This document shows positions 1 through 8,719 of a stretch of 57,606 bases of DNA, in pieces (position 1 is the stretch's first letter; each line of letters starts with the position of its first letter). Location: assembly GCF_002246015.1 (NCBI RefSeq), contig NZ_NOLJ01000015.1:59725-117330 (forward strand). Direction: 5' to 3'. The position numbers were made by a program, and so were the translations under genes. The notes under the pieces were generated by a model that was not told where the DNA came from, did not search any database, and saw only the letters and a program-made list of their open reading frames with translations. Source of the stretch: Nostoc sp. 'Peltigera membranacea cyanobiont' 210A. GTDB taxonomy: Bacteria > Cyanobacteriota > Cyanobacteriia > Cyanobacteriales > Nostocaceae.

Positions 1-202
1 GTCTAAAACTGAAGGACGAAGGGTCACGAAAATTTTGGCTAGATACTTGGTTTGCACGGGCTTTTGCTGAATGCTGCGATCGCTATACTATAACTTTCTG
101 TTCCAACTGAGTGAAAATAAGATTACGAAGCGGTTAAAGTTAATCGATCGATTAGCTCATCTAACAGCTTCAAACTACAGTGGCATACTTAAATAATTGT
201 CT
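1..202. other. Left edge, no gene recognised
   Basis: No open frame entering from the left looks coding. It probably holds the promoter of the Fur-family gene. Confidence 0.5.
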
Positions 203-607
203 ATGAGAGCTATACGCACCCGCAGTCAAGAGCGTATTTTCAACCTACTGAAAACTATCAAAAAAGGCATTTCCGCCCAAGATATTTACGTAGAACTACG
301 TAATACGAATCAGAGTATGGGTTTAGCAACAGTTTACCGTTCTCTAGAAGCCTTAAAACTAGAAGGCATGGTACAAGTGCGGAATTTAGCTAACGGTGAA
401 GCCCTCTACAGCCTAGCGCAGCAAGACAAACACCACCTAACTTGCTTGCAATGTGGTGTCTCAATTCTGATTAATCAATGCCCAGTTCATGATTTAGAAA
501 ACCAGCTAGAATCAAGCCATAAGTTTAAAGTTTTTTACCACACCCTAGAGTTTTTTGGGTTGTGCAGTCAATGTCAGGTAAACCAAGCTCCTGAGATTGG
601 TCAATAA
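203..607 (+). CDS. Fur-family metal/peroxide-responsive regulator
   Basis: Small DNA-binding repressor of the Fur/Zur/PerR family, 134 aa from the ATG at 203 (a TTG two codons upstream is a possible alternative; no clear Shine-Dalgarno for either). The N-terminal winged helix carries the recognition-helix signature GLATVYRSLEAL. The C-terminal half has the metal-site pattern DKHHLTCLQCG followed by YHTLEFFGLCSQC, so both structural-zinc CxxC pairs are present (C81/C84 and C121/C124 counted from the ATG). Members sense Fe, Zn or peroxide; which one cannot be told from the sequence. It is monocistronic, with no metal-transport gene beside it. The family call is secure, the effector open. Confidence 0.88.
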   Translation: MRAIRTRSQERIFNLLKTIKKGISAQDIYVELRNTNQSMGLATVYRSLEALKLEGMVQVRNLANGEALYSLAQQDKHHLTCLQCGVSILINQCPVHDLENQLESSHKFKVFYHTLEFFGLCSQCQVNQAPEIGQ

Positions 608-682
608 TCATACCAATTTTATGAGAGGAATAAAGCGTTTTTTACTTCTGAATTCTGAATTCTGCTGTAATAAATGCTTTTT

Positions 683-1252
683 TTAAATAAAACTCAACCA
701 ACTAAATACATCTGCAACTGTTAATTGCCAATTTTCCAAAACACTCAAAACGGGTAAAATATCTTGCTGTTCTTTTAATTCTGGTAATTTATTGGGTTCA
801 AAAATCATGATTGACTCATCAGCAGAATCGAGCAACCAACCTAGCTTTGCTCCATTTTGAATAGAAAATGTAATTTTGCGGATAACTCGGTTAGGTGATT
901 GCTCTGGTGAGAGAATTTCAATTATCCAATCTGGAGGAATCTCAAATTTATTTGTAATTTTTCCATTAGGAAGCAATGGAATTCTTTGCCATTCAAACAC
1001 AGCAATATCTGGTACTATCGAACGACCTTCAAATGTACAGCGTAATTCAGGAAAGGCATAAGCTAATTTTTGTAGTTTTGCAACTTGATTTATGGCAGAA
1101 GCTAATTCAATTTGTAAAGTACTGTGTTCTCCTTGGGGCATAGGTTTTTGGTATATTTGCCCGTTAAAATACTCGCTTGCTGGTTTTGTCTCTGGTAGTT
1201 TTAAGAACTCTTCTACATTTAATGCTGTAGTTGACTTAATAGATAATGTCAT
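683..1252 (-). CDS. Uma2 family (DUF820) putative PD-(D/E)XK endonuclease
   Basis: 189-aa protein of the Uma2/DUF820 family, which is greatly expanded in cyanobacteria and has a restriction-endonuclease-like fold. The active-site series is visible: the Asp of PDIAVFEW, the Glu of DWIIEILSP, and a Lys in the following helix (RKITFSIQNGAKLGWLLD). The ATG at 1252 starts MTLSIKS. It stands alone, transcribed toward the Fur-family gene, with no toxin-antitoxin partner visible. Its biological role is unknown; nuclease activity is inferred from the fold. Confidence 0.85.
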   Translation of the reverse strand: MTLSIKSTTALNVEEFLKLPETKPASEYFNGQIYQKPMPQGEHSTLQIELASAINQVAKLQKLAYAFPELRCTFEGRSIVPDIAVFEWQRIPLLPNGKITNKFEIPPDWIIEILSPEQSPNRVIRKITFSIQNGAKLGWLLDSADESIMIFEPNKLPELKEQQDILPVLSVLENWQLTVADVFSWLSFI

Positions 1253-1495
1253 AATTTTTAACTTATCAAAACTTGATTATTTCATCATGAGAAGAATCAG
1301 ACGGTAGTGTATAGCGATAGCCCGTCATAGACATTGCATTTTTTTCACTAACCATTGTAATTTTATCAAATGGGCTAGATGAAATGTGAGGTGTTGCCCG
1401 TTGTAGATATCGCACTAATTGACTACATAAGGGCTTCACAGCTACCACTAGTTATAGTGCTACCGTCCGAACCAAAGCAAGTATGGTGTTGAAAA

Positions 1496-1915
1496 ATGAA
1501 GGTCAAAAGACAAAAAATTACTGTTGAAGAATTGTTGAGGAGATATGCTGCCGGGGAGCGAGATTTTACTTATGTTGCTATTGATGACTGGCGTGAAGAT
1601 TTGCCCAAAGGTGTTGACCTCAGTGGTATTAATCTGGAGGGTTCCGCCCTCAGTGTTGACTTTAGTGGTGCTATTTTGAGAGAAGCTAATTTTCGATATA
1701 CTGTCTGGGGCCACTGTAATTGGCAAGAAACCGATTTCAGTGGTTCCGACTTTACTGGGATTAACAATGTTGTAGAATGCGTCTTCGTTCGCTGCAACTT
1801 TAGTAATACTATCTGGGATCAAGCCAATTTGTGGCAATCCACCTTTGAAGATTGCAACCTAATTGGTGCCAACTTTGATAATGCCGATTTTAGCGAAGTT
1901 GACCTCTATGGGTAA
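1496..1915 (+). CDS. Pentapeptide-repeat protein
   Basis: 139-aa protein with tandem A(D/N)LXX-type pentapeptides from about residue 40 to the end, for example LSGINLEGSAL, FSGAILREANF, TDFSGSDFTG and NLIGANFDNADF. These form a right-handed quadrilateral beta-helix. The first 35 residues (VEELLRRYAAGERDF) are a helical cap common in cyanobacterial members. There is no signal peptide. No partner gene adjoins it and the function cannot be assigned. Confidence 0.85.
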   Translation: MKVKRQKITVEELLRRYAAGERDFTYVAIDDWREDLPKGVDLSGINLEGSALSVDFSGAILREANFRYTVWGHCNWQETDFSGSDFTGINNVVECVFVRCNFSNTIWDQANLWQSTFEDCNLIGANFDNADFSEVDLYG

Positions 1916-2046
1916 ATTCTGAGAAGAAATAGCTGAAAAAATATTGTCAGTAGATAATTGTGATTGTCTCGTTCCCAGTCTGAGACTGGAAACGAAGTTT
2001 GAAAAGGGTTTTAAACTGAAGTTGACACCAATGCCACTCCTCACTC

Positions 2047-3054
2047 CTAACCAGGACGGTTATTTTCTAATCCTGGGATTTGCTTGGAAAACAACTCGTT
2101 AGAGTCAATTTGACCATTTGAGATAACGGAACGCATACCCTCGAAAGCAGCAGGAATAGTACGCGGATCTATAAATAATACCTTGCTGCTATCGCTTCTA
2201 CCAATTGTTGCGCCCATATCCAAATAACCCAAGGCAAACAGTACTTCCACTGCTTTATTGGCATTGGGATTTGTTTGGAGTTTTTGGGCAATAATTTCTG
2301 CTGATTCTGCGATCGCTTGGGCTTTTAAAACTTGTTGCTGACGTTCTGCTTGAGCCTTCAGAACAATTGACTTTTGTTCAGCTTCTGCTTGCAGAATTGT
2401 CGATTTTTGACGGGCTTCCGCATCCAATATTTGCGCCTCAGCTTTACCTCTGGCGCTATTGACAGCAGCTTCGCGTTCACCCTCAGAAGTTAAAATTGCT
2501 GCCCGTTTGCGTCGTTCTGCCGACATTTGCAATTCCATCGATTCACGCACTGCCTGAGACGGAATAATATCTCGCAGTTCTACTCGTGTCACTTTCACAC
2601 CCCAAGGATCGGTAGCAACATCCAAATCCTGTAATAAAAGTTCACTGATGTGAGAACGAGCAGTAAAGGTTTGATCCAATTCCAGTTGTCCCATTTCGGC
2701 GCGAATTTGAGTCAGCACCATATTTACCATTGCCGACTGGAGATTTTCTACCTTATACCAGGCTTTTTCCATATCCACGATGCGCCAGTAAAATACTGCA
2801 TCTACCTCAATGCCAACGTTGTCACGGGTGATGCACTGTTGGGGAGGAATATCTAAGACTTTTTCGCGGATAGTTTCTCGGTAAACAACTCTATCTAAGA
2901 AAGGAACGACAAAGTTTAGTCCTGGTTCCAGTTTTTTGTTATAGCTACCCAATCTTTCAACCAAAGCTTGATTGCCCTGATTGATGACTTTCACCGAACC
3001 TGCCACAGCAGAACCACCAAGAGCTAAAAATACTAGTAAAAAAAACTGTTCCAT
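2047..3054 (-). CDS. SPFH/band-7 (stomatin-like) membrane protein
   Basis: 335-aa stomatin/paraslipin-type protein. A short N-terminal hydrophobic segment (MEQFFLLVFLALGGSAVAG) anchors it in the membrane. An SPFH domain follows (VERLGSYNKKLEPGLNFVVPF, then the paraslipin motif REKVLDIPPQQCITRDNV), and then a long Ala/Glu/Gln-rich coiled coil at about residues 185-260. Such proteins oligomerise as rings in membrane microdomains. The neighbouring upstream gene is NfeD, the classic partner, on the same strand and about 126 bp away, so the two probably form one membrane complex. Confidence 0.9.
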   Translation of the reverse strand: MEQFFLLVFLALGGSAVAGSVKVINQGNQALVERLGSYNKKLEPGLNFVVPFLDRVVYRETIREKVLDIPPQQCITRDNVGIEVDAVFYWRIVDMEKAWYKVENLQSAMVNMVLTQIRAEMGQLELDQTFTARSHISELLLQDLDVATDPWGVKVTRVELRDIIPSQAVRESMELQMSAERRKRAAILTSEGEREAAVNSARGKAEAQILDAEARQKSTILQAEAEQKSIVLKAQAERQQQVLKAQAIAESAEIIAQKLQTNPNANKAVEVLFALGYLDMGATIGRSDSSKVLFIDPRTIPAAFEGMRSVISNGQIDSNELFSKQIPGLENNRPG

Positions 3055-3180
3055 TGTGAATCTCCTAATTTTTAAGTATTAAATGTCACTCAAAAGAAGA
3101 GGAGAGTAAGGGACAAGGTAGCAAAAGAAGACGAGGAACTACTGCCCCCTGCCTCCTGCCCCCTGCCTCCTGCCTCCTTC
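3055..3180. repeat. Short CTGCCCC/CTGCCTC tandem repeat between nfeD and stomatin genes
   Basis: The 126-bp spacer contains alternating CTGCCCC and CTGCCTC heptamers at about 3140-3178, a typical cyanobacterial short tandemly repeated repetitive sequence. The same repeat type on the other strand (GGGGCAG, GGAGCAG) reappears inside the recJ reading frame at the end of the window. Confidence 0.7.
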
Positions 3181-3615
3181 CTAAGAATTCAACAGATTTT
3201 CCGGTACAACAATCAAAGTAGTACCTTCCCTCCTAACCACATAAACTCTTTGATGCGGTGGTATGGTAAATTTGTCATCGTCACATCTTGCTTGCCAAGA
3301 ATTTCCCTCATACCGCACCCGCCCTGTTTTTCCAGGCAGAATTTCTGTTAAGGTTTCAGCTATGACTGCATCCCGAATTTTTGATTTGCGTTGTCTTGGT
3401 TGCAAAAACCGACGAGAAAGCACAATTAATACTGTGGAAAGCAAGAGCCAAACCACAATTTGCAACCATACACTTCCCATACCCACTCCAGACAGCAGCG
3501 CCACCCCAAAAGCGCTAATTCCCATCATGAAGGCGACAAACGCCGATGGTAAGAACAGTTCTGTTAAACACAAAACTGCTCCTGCCAGAAGCCAGATTAA
3601 GGTAAAACTTGGCAT
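3181..3615 (-). CDS. NfeD family membrane protein
   Basis: 144-aa short-form NfeD. Three or four hydrophobic helices fill roughly residues 5-68. A soluble C-terminal OB-fold follows (GKTGRVRYEGNSWQARCDD, then RVYVVRREGTTLIVVPE). The N-terminal ClpP-like protease domain of long NfeD proteins is absent, as usual for the short form. It lies directly upstream of, and in the same direction as, the stomatin-like gene. Confidence 0.9.
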   Translation of the reverse strand: MPSFTLIWLLAGAVLCLTELFLPSAFVAFMMGISAFGVALLSGVGMGSVWLQIVVWLLLSTVLIVLSRRFLQPRQRKSKIRDAVIAETLTEILPGKTGRVRYEGNSWQARCDDDKFTIPPHQRVYVVRREGTTLIVVPENLLNS

Positions 3616-4124
3616 AGCGCCATCCTAGTTTCTACGATTGACGTAAATGCATTTCTACTATTAGATACAGCCAGACATAAGTTATTTACAGAAAACAAAA
3701 CTGGGTATTTATACCAACAATTTTGATTAATTTCAGTAACAAGGTGTAGCTAGCGGTACACAAGTCCAGTTTATTCTAGCCTTCAATTCATTGCCAGCTA
3801 AAGTTAATCGAAGTTTATGTATAAAGAAGAATTCAGAACTCAGAATTCAGGAGTCAGTATAAATTTTGTAAACTCTTTGATAGCGCAGTGGTAGCGAGTA
3901 TTCTCCCTTGACGCTAGCCTCTCCCTTTGGAAAAAGGGGAGACGCTAAGGGCAAACGAGCGTTGCGTCTAAATATTGGTTTAAAACCTTGTCCCTTGTAG
4001 GCAAAAATAAGTATTACATATTACCATTCCCAAACTCTATCCTTTTTTGGGTAGAGTATTCTGAATTCTAAATTCTGACTCTTAAATTCTGAATCCTGAA
4101 TTCTGACTCCTAACTCCTATATTT
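3616..4124. other. Intergenic region with repeat debris
   Basis: Gene-free 0.5 kb between nfeD and the phosphatase gene, which are divergent, so both promoters should lie here. It holds AATTCTGA/GACTCCT-type tandem heptamers (about 3830-3855 and 4060-4118) and a small hairpin built on CTCCC...GGGGAG near 3920-3945. No reading frame looks coding. Confidence 0.6.
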
Positions 4125-6140
4125 ATGATTTCTACTCAACTGATAATTTTTTGTATAAATCCACGCTGTAATAGCCCCATTAATCCTATGGGAGATAACG
4201 TTTGTGCTAGTTGCCAAACTCCTTTGGTTCATCGCTATCTTTGGGCGACTGGCTCATTGTCTGCTTACATCCCACCAGGCACAAAGGTAGCAGATAGGTA
4301 TGAGGTAATTAAACAACAGATTTGGCTGGATACTCAACCGGGACTGCCGCCAGATGTACCTGAAGAATTGCCAACGGAAGTACTTCCTTATTTACAGTTA
4401 TATCAAGAGCGGTTACATCTGCCCCAGGCTTATGGGTTTGTTAGTAATCTTGAGCAAGATACAACTGATATCCTCTTATTGGAAAATGCGCCAATAGATA
4501 AGACAGGAAATATCTATCCAACTATTGTTGAGGCTTGGGAGGAAGCCACGGCAGTACGACAAGTTTATTGGTTGTGGCAAATTCTCCAACTTTGGACACC
4601 TCTAGCAGAATTGGGACTTAGCCGCAGTTTACTAGTAATAGACAACTTGAGAGTCGAAGGTTGGTGTGTGCAACTGTTGGAACTCTACCAAACACCAGCT
4701 GATGAAAAGCTGAGTTTACAAAATCTGGGGGAGTGTTGGCAGTTTTGGGTAGCTTCTGCAAAGGCATCAGTAGCCAAAGGATTACAGAACATTGTGCAGG
4801 AGATGTGTGAAACTGAGATTGAGTTAGAGGAAATTAATATTCAACTCAATAATTTACTACTAGCGGCTGCGGCAGAATTGCCATTAGTCTTGAAGGTGGC
4901 AGGCTCTACAGATATTGGCCCAATGATGGCGCAAAATGAAGATGCTTGCTATCCCAATAGTTTGAGTGATTTAGATGAACCTTTATTGCGCCACTTGTCG
5001 ATTGTTTGCGATGGCATTGGCGGGCATGAAGGCGGTGAGGTTGCGAGTCAGTTGGCAGTGCAGTCTGTAAAGTTACAAATTCGCGCTTTACTAACTGAGG
5101 TGACAGAACAAACTGCACTTTTTTCACCTGAGTTGTTGCAGGAACAATTAGAAGCAAGCTTACGGGTGGTAAATAATGTAATTTGTGCCCGCAATAACGA
5201 ACAAAAACGCCAGGGCAAAGAACGCATGGCTACAACTATTGTCATGGCGTTGCAAGTTCCACAACGAGTCCAGACAAGTACTGGGTGGCAATCAAATAAT
5301 ACCCATGAGCTTTATTTGGCTAATGTTGGCGATAGCCGTGCCTATTGGATTACTCGCAATTATTGCCAGCTACTAACAGTAGATGATGATGTGGCAACGC
5401 GAGAAGTACGCTTGGCTAAAAGCTTGTATCGAAAGGCACTTTTAAGACCAGATGCAAGTGCCTTAACTCAAGCATTGGGGACAAGAGATTCAGAATCTTT
5501 GCGTCTCAAGCTTCAGCGATTTATTCTGGAAGAAGATGGCATTTTGCTGCTGTGTTCTGATGGTTTAAGTGATAATAACTGGGTGGAACATTCTTGGCAG
5601 GATTATGCAATACCCGTGTTAACAGGGCAAATGACAGTTGAAGATGCTGTCCGCAACTGGATTAACTTGGCAAACGAAAAAAATGGGCGTGATAATACTT
5701 CGGTTGTTCTCACTTATTGCCGCGTCTCTCCAGAATACTTAGTACCTGTGACTCCGGCGTTGCCAGAAGAGATTATAGAAGCAGAAATACAGGAAGAGGA
5801 ATTAGAGGAACTAAAAGAACTAGAGGAACTAGAAGAACCAACTTCTTTTACAGAAAGTTCGCAAGCTTTGCTAGATTTGGATCTAGATTTGGATCTAGAT
5901 TTGGATCTAGATTTGGATCTTTCAGAGGAACCACCTCTTAACCCAGAAATTCCACCAACTTTAATTACAAAACCAAAGTGGGATAAACGTTTGGTAATGC
6001 TGGGGGGAGTGTTGGCGTTACTTGTAGGGGGTACAAGTCTGGGATTATTTGCTTGGTGGCAAATTAATCCTCAAGGATTCCAGCAGATGTGTCGGCAACT
6101 TCCCCAAAAAGTGCAGTCAGCGTGTCCGACTGGGAAATAG
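4125..6140 (+). CDS. PP2C-type Ser/Thr phosphatase with N-terminal zinc ribbon and C-terminal membrane anchor
   Basis: 671-aa multidomain protein. Residues 10-35 form a zinc ribbon (CINPRCNSP, then CASCQTP). Residues about 60-230 begin like a protein kinase (VADRYEVIKQQ) but lack a glycine loop and catalytic motifs, so a degenerate kinase-like domain is possible (inference). A complete PP2C domain follows, with metal-binding Asp in NEDA (D273), DGIGGHEGG (D296), CSDGLSD (D479) and GRDNTS (D523). Then come an acidic Glu/Leu run, a Leu-Asp dipeptide repeat, one transmembrane helix (about 623-645) and a short tail with two Cys. PP2C enzymes dephosphorylate Ser/Thr; the expected partner is a Ser/Thr kinase encoded elsewhere. 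It is monocistronic. Confidence 0.88.
   Translation: MISTQLIIFCINPRCNSPINPMGDNVCASCQTPLVHRYLWATGSLSAYIPPGTKVADRYEVIKQQIWLDTQPGLPPDVPEELPTEVLPYLQLYQERLHLPQAYGFVSNLEQDTTDILLLENAPIDKTGNIYPTIVEAWEEATAVRQVYWLWQILQLWTPLAELGLSRSLLVIDNLRVEGWCVQLLELYQTPADEKLSLQNLGECWQFWVASAKASVAKGLQNIVQEMCETEIELEEINIQLNNLLLAAAAELPLVLKVAGSTDIGPMMAQNEDACYPNSLSDLDEPLLRHLSIVCDGIGGHEGGEVASQLAVQSVKLQIRALLTEVTEQTALFSPELLQEQLEASLRVVNNVICARNNEQKRQGKERMATTIVMALQVPQRVQTSTGWQSNNTHELYLANVGDSRAYWITRNYCQLLTVDDDVATREVRLAKSLYRKALLRPDASALTQALGTRDSESLRLKLQRFILEEDGILLLCSDGLSDNNWVEHSWQDYAIPVLTGQMTVEDAVRNWINLANEKNGRDNTSVVLTYCRVSPEYLVPVTPALPEEIIEAEIQEEELEELKELEELEEPTSFTESSQALLDLDLDLDLDLDLDLDLSEEPPLNPEIPPTLITKPKWDKRLVMLGGVLALLVGGTSLGLFAWWQINPQGFQQMCRQLPQKVQSACPTGK
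5874..5920 (+). repeat. 12-bp tandem repeat inside the phosphatase gene (poly Leu-Asp)
   Basis: GATTTGGATCTA is repeated almost exactly four times within the coding sequence and produces an alternating Leu-Asp run just before the membrane helix. Because 12 bp is a multiple of three, copy-number change keeps the frame and only alters linker length. Confidence 0.9.
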
Positions 6141-6159
6141 GTTATACCGAAAAGTTCTA

Positions 6160-6264
6160 ATGTTGATGAGAAATATTGCAGTATTGATAAGGAATATTGT
6201 AATGTTGATGAGAAATATTGCAATGTTTGGGAGAAACATTGCAATGTTGACAAGAACTACTTCT
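6160..6264. repeat. 21-bp tandem repeat, about 4.5 copies
   Basis: Units begin at 6160, 6181, 6202, 6223 and 6244 (the last partial), each close to ATGTTGATGAGAAATATTGC plus A. It lies 20 bp past the phosphatase stop codon. The repeat is open in several frames on both strands (for example MLMRNIA on the plus strand), which is a consequence of the 21-bp period; I do not call it coding. Confidence 0.85.
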
Positions 6265-6363
6265 ATATTCAAAGTGATAGAAAAGAAAGTAGCGATCGCT
6301 AAAAAGCTGCCATTTGTACGATTATCAGAAGGCAAGTTGTCTTCCCATTCAATCATCTCCCTC

Positions 6364-7242
6364 TTACAAGGCTTTGGGTTTGATAAACTTAAGGGTCATG
6401 CGATCGCTCTCCCCAATAGTAAGGAAGCGTTCCCTATCCTTTTCACCTTGGCTCAAGGTTGGTGGTAGTGTCCAAACTCCGCCCGGATAGTCCTTGGTAT
6501 CTTTTGGATTGGCGTTAATCTCTGATTTGGCCACCAATTTGAAGCCAGCCTTCTCCACAGCAGCAATTACCCCATCTTCAGACATATAGCCTGTTTTTAT
6601 ACTCTCTTCTAAAAAAATCCCTTCAAGGGCGCGGTGTTCTTCCACTCCTAAAATGCCCCCTAGCTTCAATGCTTTGTAAGCCGCAGCGTAAACCTGCTCG
6701 GCATAGCCAGCTTTCACCCAGTTGTGAATATTGCGGAAGGTAACAACTATGTCCACAGAGTTTTCTGGGGCTAGAGTAAGTTCATTTGGGGGATTGATTT
6801 GGGCTACTTTGACTTTACCAAAAATCTCTGGATTCGCTGCCAGTTTCTCTTGCAAAGCCAAAGCGGGTTTACTTGTGCTTGGAGCAAAGTTAGTAACTAT
6901 CAGTTGTCCTTTGGACGCTAGAAAGGGGGCTAATATCTCAGTATACCAGCCAGTACCTGGCCACAATTCAACCACCGTCATATTTGGGTGCAGACCGAAG
7001 AATTCGAGAGTCTGGGCTGGGTGGCGGTACTTGTCTCGGAGGCGATTCTGCTCTGAGCGATGACTGCTGGTGAGTATAGTTTGAAGTGTAGTTGCGCCGT
7101 TGAATGTCGCTTTTTCGCTCTCGTTGGCTAAAACATTGGGGGATATCACAGCTGCCAATACAAGGAAAGCTAGAGTCAGGGCTTTCAGTAAACCTTGGCG
7201 GAGGATGAGATTTTGTGTAAATTTCATAGCTGTTGTTTTCAT
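6364..7242 (-). CDS. Exported class I SAM-dependent methyltransferase-like protein (COG4798 type)
   Basis: About 292 aa from the ATG at 7242 (MKTTAMKF); ATG 7227 is also possible. Upstream ATGs run into the transposable element end and are less likely. A signal peptide is clear (LKALTLAFLVLAAVISPNVLA). The methyltransferase core follows: motif I is VVELWPGTGWYTEIL, with the family's PGTG in place of the usual GCGTG; the motif IV region is VDIVVTFRNIHNW. This resembles the predicted methyltransferases of COG4798, whose substrate is unknown. An export signal on a SAM-dependent enzyme is odd and is a family trait. The insertion element ends only about 20-30 bp upstream of the start, so the promoter may have been displaced. 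Confidence 0.8.
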   Translation of the reverse strand: MKTTAMKFTQNLILRQGLLKALTLAFLVLAAVISPNVLANESEKATFNGATTLQTILTSSHRSEQNRLRDKYRHPAQTLEFFGLHPNMTVVELWPGTGWYTEILAPFLASKGQLIVTNFAPSTSKPALALQEKLAANPEIFGKVKVAQINPPNELTLAPENSVDIVVTFRNIHNWVKAGYAEQVYAAAYKALKLGGILGVEEHRALEGIFLEESIKTGYMSEDGVIAAVEKAGFKLVAKSEINANPKDTKDYPGGVWTLPPTLSQGEKDRERFLTIGESDRMTLKFIKPKAL

Positions 7243-7262
7243 TTTCCCCTTCAGCATAAGGG

Positions 7263-7300
7263 TTATTGACATCTTCCTCGATTGAAAATCGGGGGATTCT
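7263..7300 (-). ncRNA. Probable omega-RNA 3' end / right-end hairpin of the TnpB element
   Basis: In characterised IS605-family elements the guide (omega) RNA spans the 3' part of tnpB and the right end. The stem-loop at 7276-7294 right after the tnpB stop is the candidate terminal hairpin, and the adjoining plus-strand sequence toward 7260 would supply the guide. This is inferred from family knowledge; no transcript evidence is available. Confidence 0.4.
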
Positions 7301-8711
7301 AAACTGATGTTGCTACGGGGTCTAAAAGACCGACTCCGCAACGTTTACGATATGATTTATTTAATCGCGTAAACAAATCAATTCGTTGTGGCACTGTCAA
7401 AGATGCCCTACCCACCTTGGCTAGATTTAAACCTAGCTGTGTGGCTACTTTTCTCATGATGTTGGCGCTTCCGTTGCAATCTGCATTGACAATGAAGCCA
7501 TCACGACTTTTATATAATCCTCGTTCTATCCTCTTTCCTGAAGCTTTCCACCCTTGGGGCTTTTCGCCGTGTTTGGGCAGGGAGTCGCAATCAAGAAACG
7601 ATGCCTTACTTGTATATGCCTCTTCAGTAATTGTCAAAGTAATTCCGTATTCTGGGCAGAGTTGTTTCAACCTCTCAATTAATCGACTAGTAGGAATAAC
7701 GACAAAGTTTTGATTATTGCGTTTACCCATGTTGGAATTTTGTTTTTGTCCCGGATTCCAACCAATAACAATGTTGCCTACTTGGTCGTTAAGGCATTGG
7801 TTGATAATGAATCTAGCAGCCTTATTAATTGCATCTCGCATTTGGTTATTCCGTTTGCGTTGCACTCTATCAAGGTTAGAATCCCAATAAAAATCTGATT
7901 TTCCTTGCTTATATTTAGCAACTAAACGTGAATAACCTTGATTCAATGATCTGAGTTTGCGTCCATCAATAATTAAACTTTTTCCACGGGTTGAAACACC
8001 TGTCAGCCAATTAGATCCGCCGTGGTCAAAACTCCATGCTTGCGTGTAATCTAATTGGGGATTATTTTCTATCGGTTCTTTACTATCATCAATTACCCAG
8101 TCAATCCATAATTGCCCAAAGTTTGGTCGTACTGTTACTTCCTTAACCCAGCTTGAATCGATAAATTCTGGGAGATATAATCTAATCTCAGTCAGCAACT
8201 CTGGCTTGCTTTCCTTACTGATTGAAGGCTTGAAATATCCCTCATTAAAATTTAGAGCCTGACGCGGAAACGTAACAGCAGCTAGACCTCCCTTCTTACG
8301 ATATTTTGGCAAAGATGGTTTATCGACCTCACCATTGTAATAAACTTTTACCAGTCCGTTGTAAGCTGTAATCGACTCGCCAACCGACTTTAACGTTTGT
8401 TGCGCTGATTGAGCCGCCATTGCTTTGTAATGCACATTCTGTTTAAGAATTAAATCTAATTCTGGATAAGTTGTAGTGCATCTATAAGTTTTCCATCCAC
8501 TACGCAAATCATCATCACGCCAATAAGTAGTAAACGCACTTGTACTGAGCGAAGTCGAAGTATTACCATTTTCTTGTAATTTGGCGTAATGAATTTTCTT
8601 GATTTCGTACAAAGCACAATTAATTAAGCTGTTAGCATTCTCGCATTGGTTTAGCCAAAAAGCTGTTTCTTCATCATTAAATTTAGCTCTAATTGAACAG
8701 GTTTTATACAC
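7299..8711 (-). CDS. tnpB: RNA-guided endonuclease TnpB (IS200/IS605 family)
   Basis: 470 aa starting at GTG 8711, with a strong AGGAGGT eight bases upstream. Known TnpB proteins are RuvC-type nucleases guided by an omega RNA made from the element's right end. The RuvC triad is visible: D229 in AWSFDHGG, E364 in TEEAYTSKAS, D411 in VNADCNGSAN. The usual CxxC...CxxC zinc ribbon between E and the last D is missing: the stretch SFLDCDSLPKHGEK...GLYKS has one Cys, as in a subgroup of cyanobacterial IS1341-like proteins. Residues 50-58 (NTSTSLSTS) come from an intergenic repeat module. Length is normal to slightly long, so the protein may be active. Confidence 0.9.
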   Translation of the reverse strand: MYKTCSIRAKFNDEETAFWLNQCENANSLINCALYEIKKIHYAKLQENGNTSTSLSTSAFTTYWRDDDLRSGWKTYRCTTTYPELDLILKQNVHYKAMAAQSAQQTLKSVGESITAYNGLVKVYYNGEVDKPSLPKYRKKGGLAAVTFPRQALNFNEGYFKPSISKESKPELLTEIRLYLPEFIDSSWVKEVTVRPNFGQLWIDWVIDDSKEPIENNPQLDYTQAWSFDHGGSNWLTGVSTRGKSLIIDGRKLRSLNQGYSRLVAKYKQGKSDFYWDSNLDRVQRKRNNQMRDAINKAARFIINQCLNDQVGNIVIGWNPGQKQNSNMGKRNNQNFVVIPTSRLIERLKQLCPEYGITLTITEEAYTSKASFLDCDSLPKHGEKPQGWKASGKRIERGLYKSRDGFIVNADCNGSANIMRKVATQLGLNLAKVGRASLTVPQRIDLFTRLNKSYRKRCGVGLLDPVATSV

Positions 8712-8719
8712 TTGTTTTT

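Noticed and set aside
6071..6468. Reading frames on both strands after the phosphatase gene
   Set aside because: They run through the 21-bp repeat and the antisense of the methyltransferase gene.
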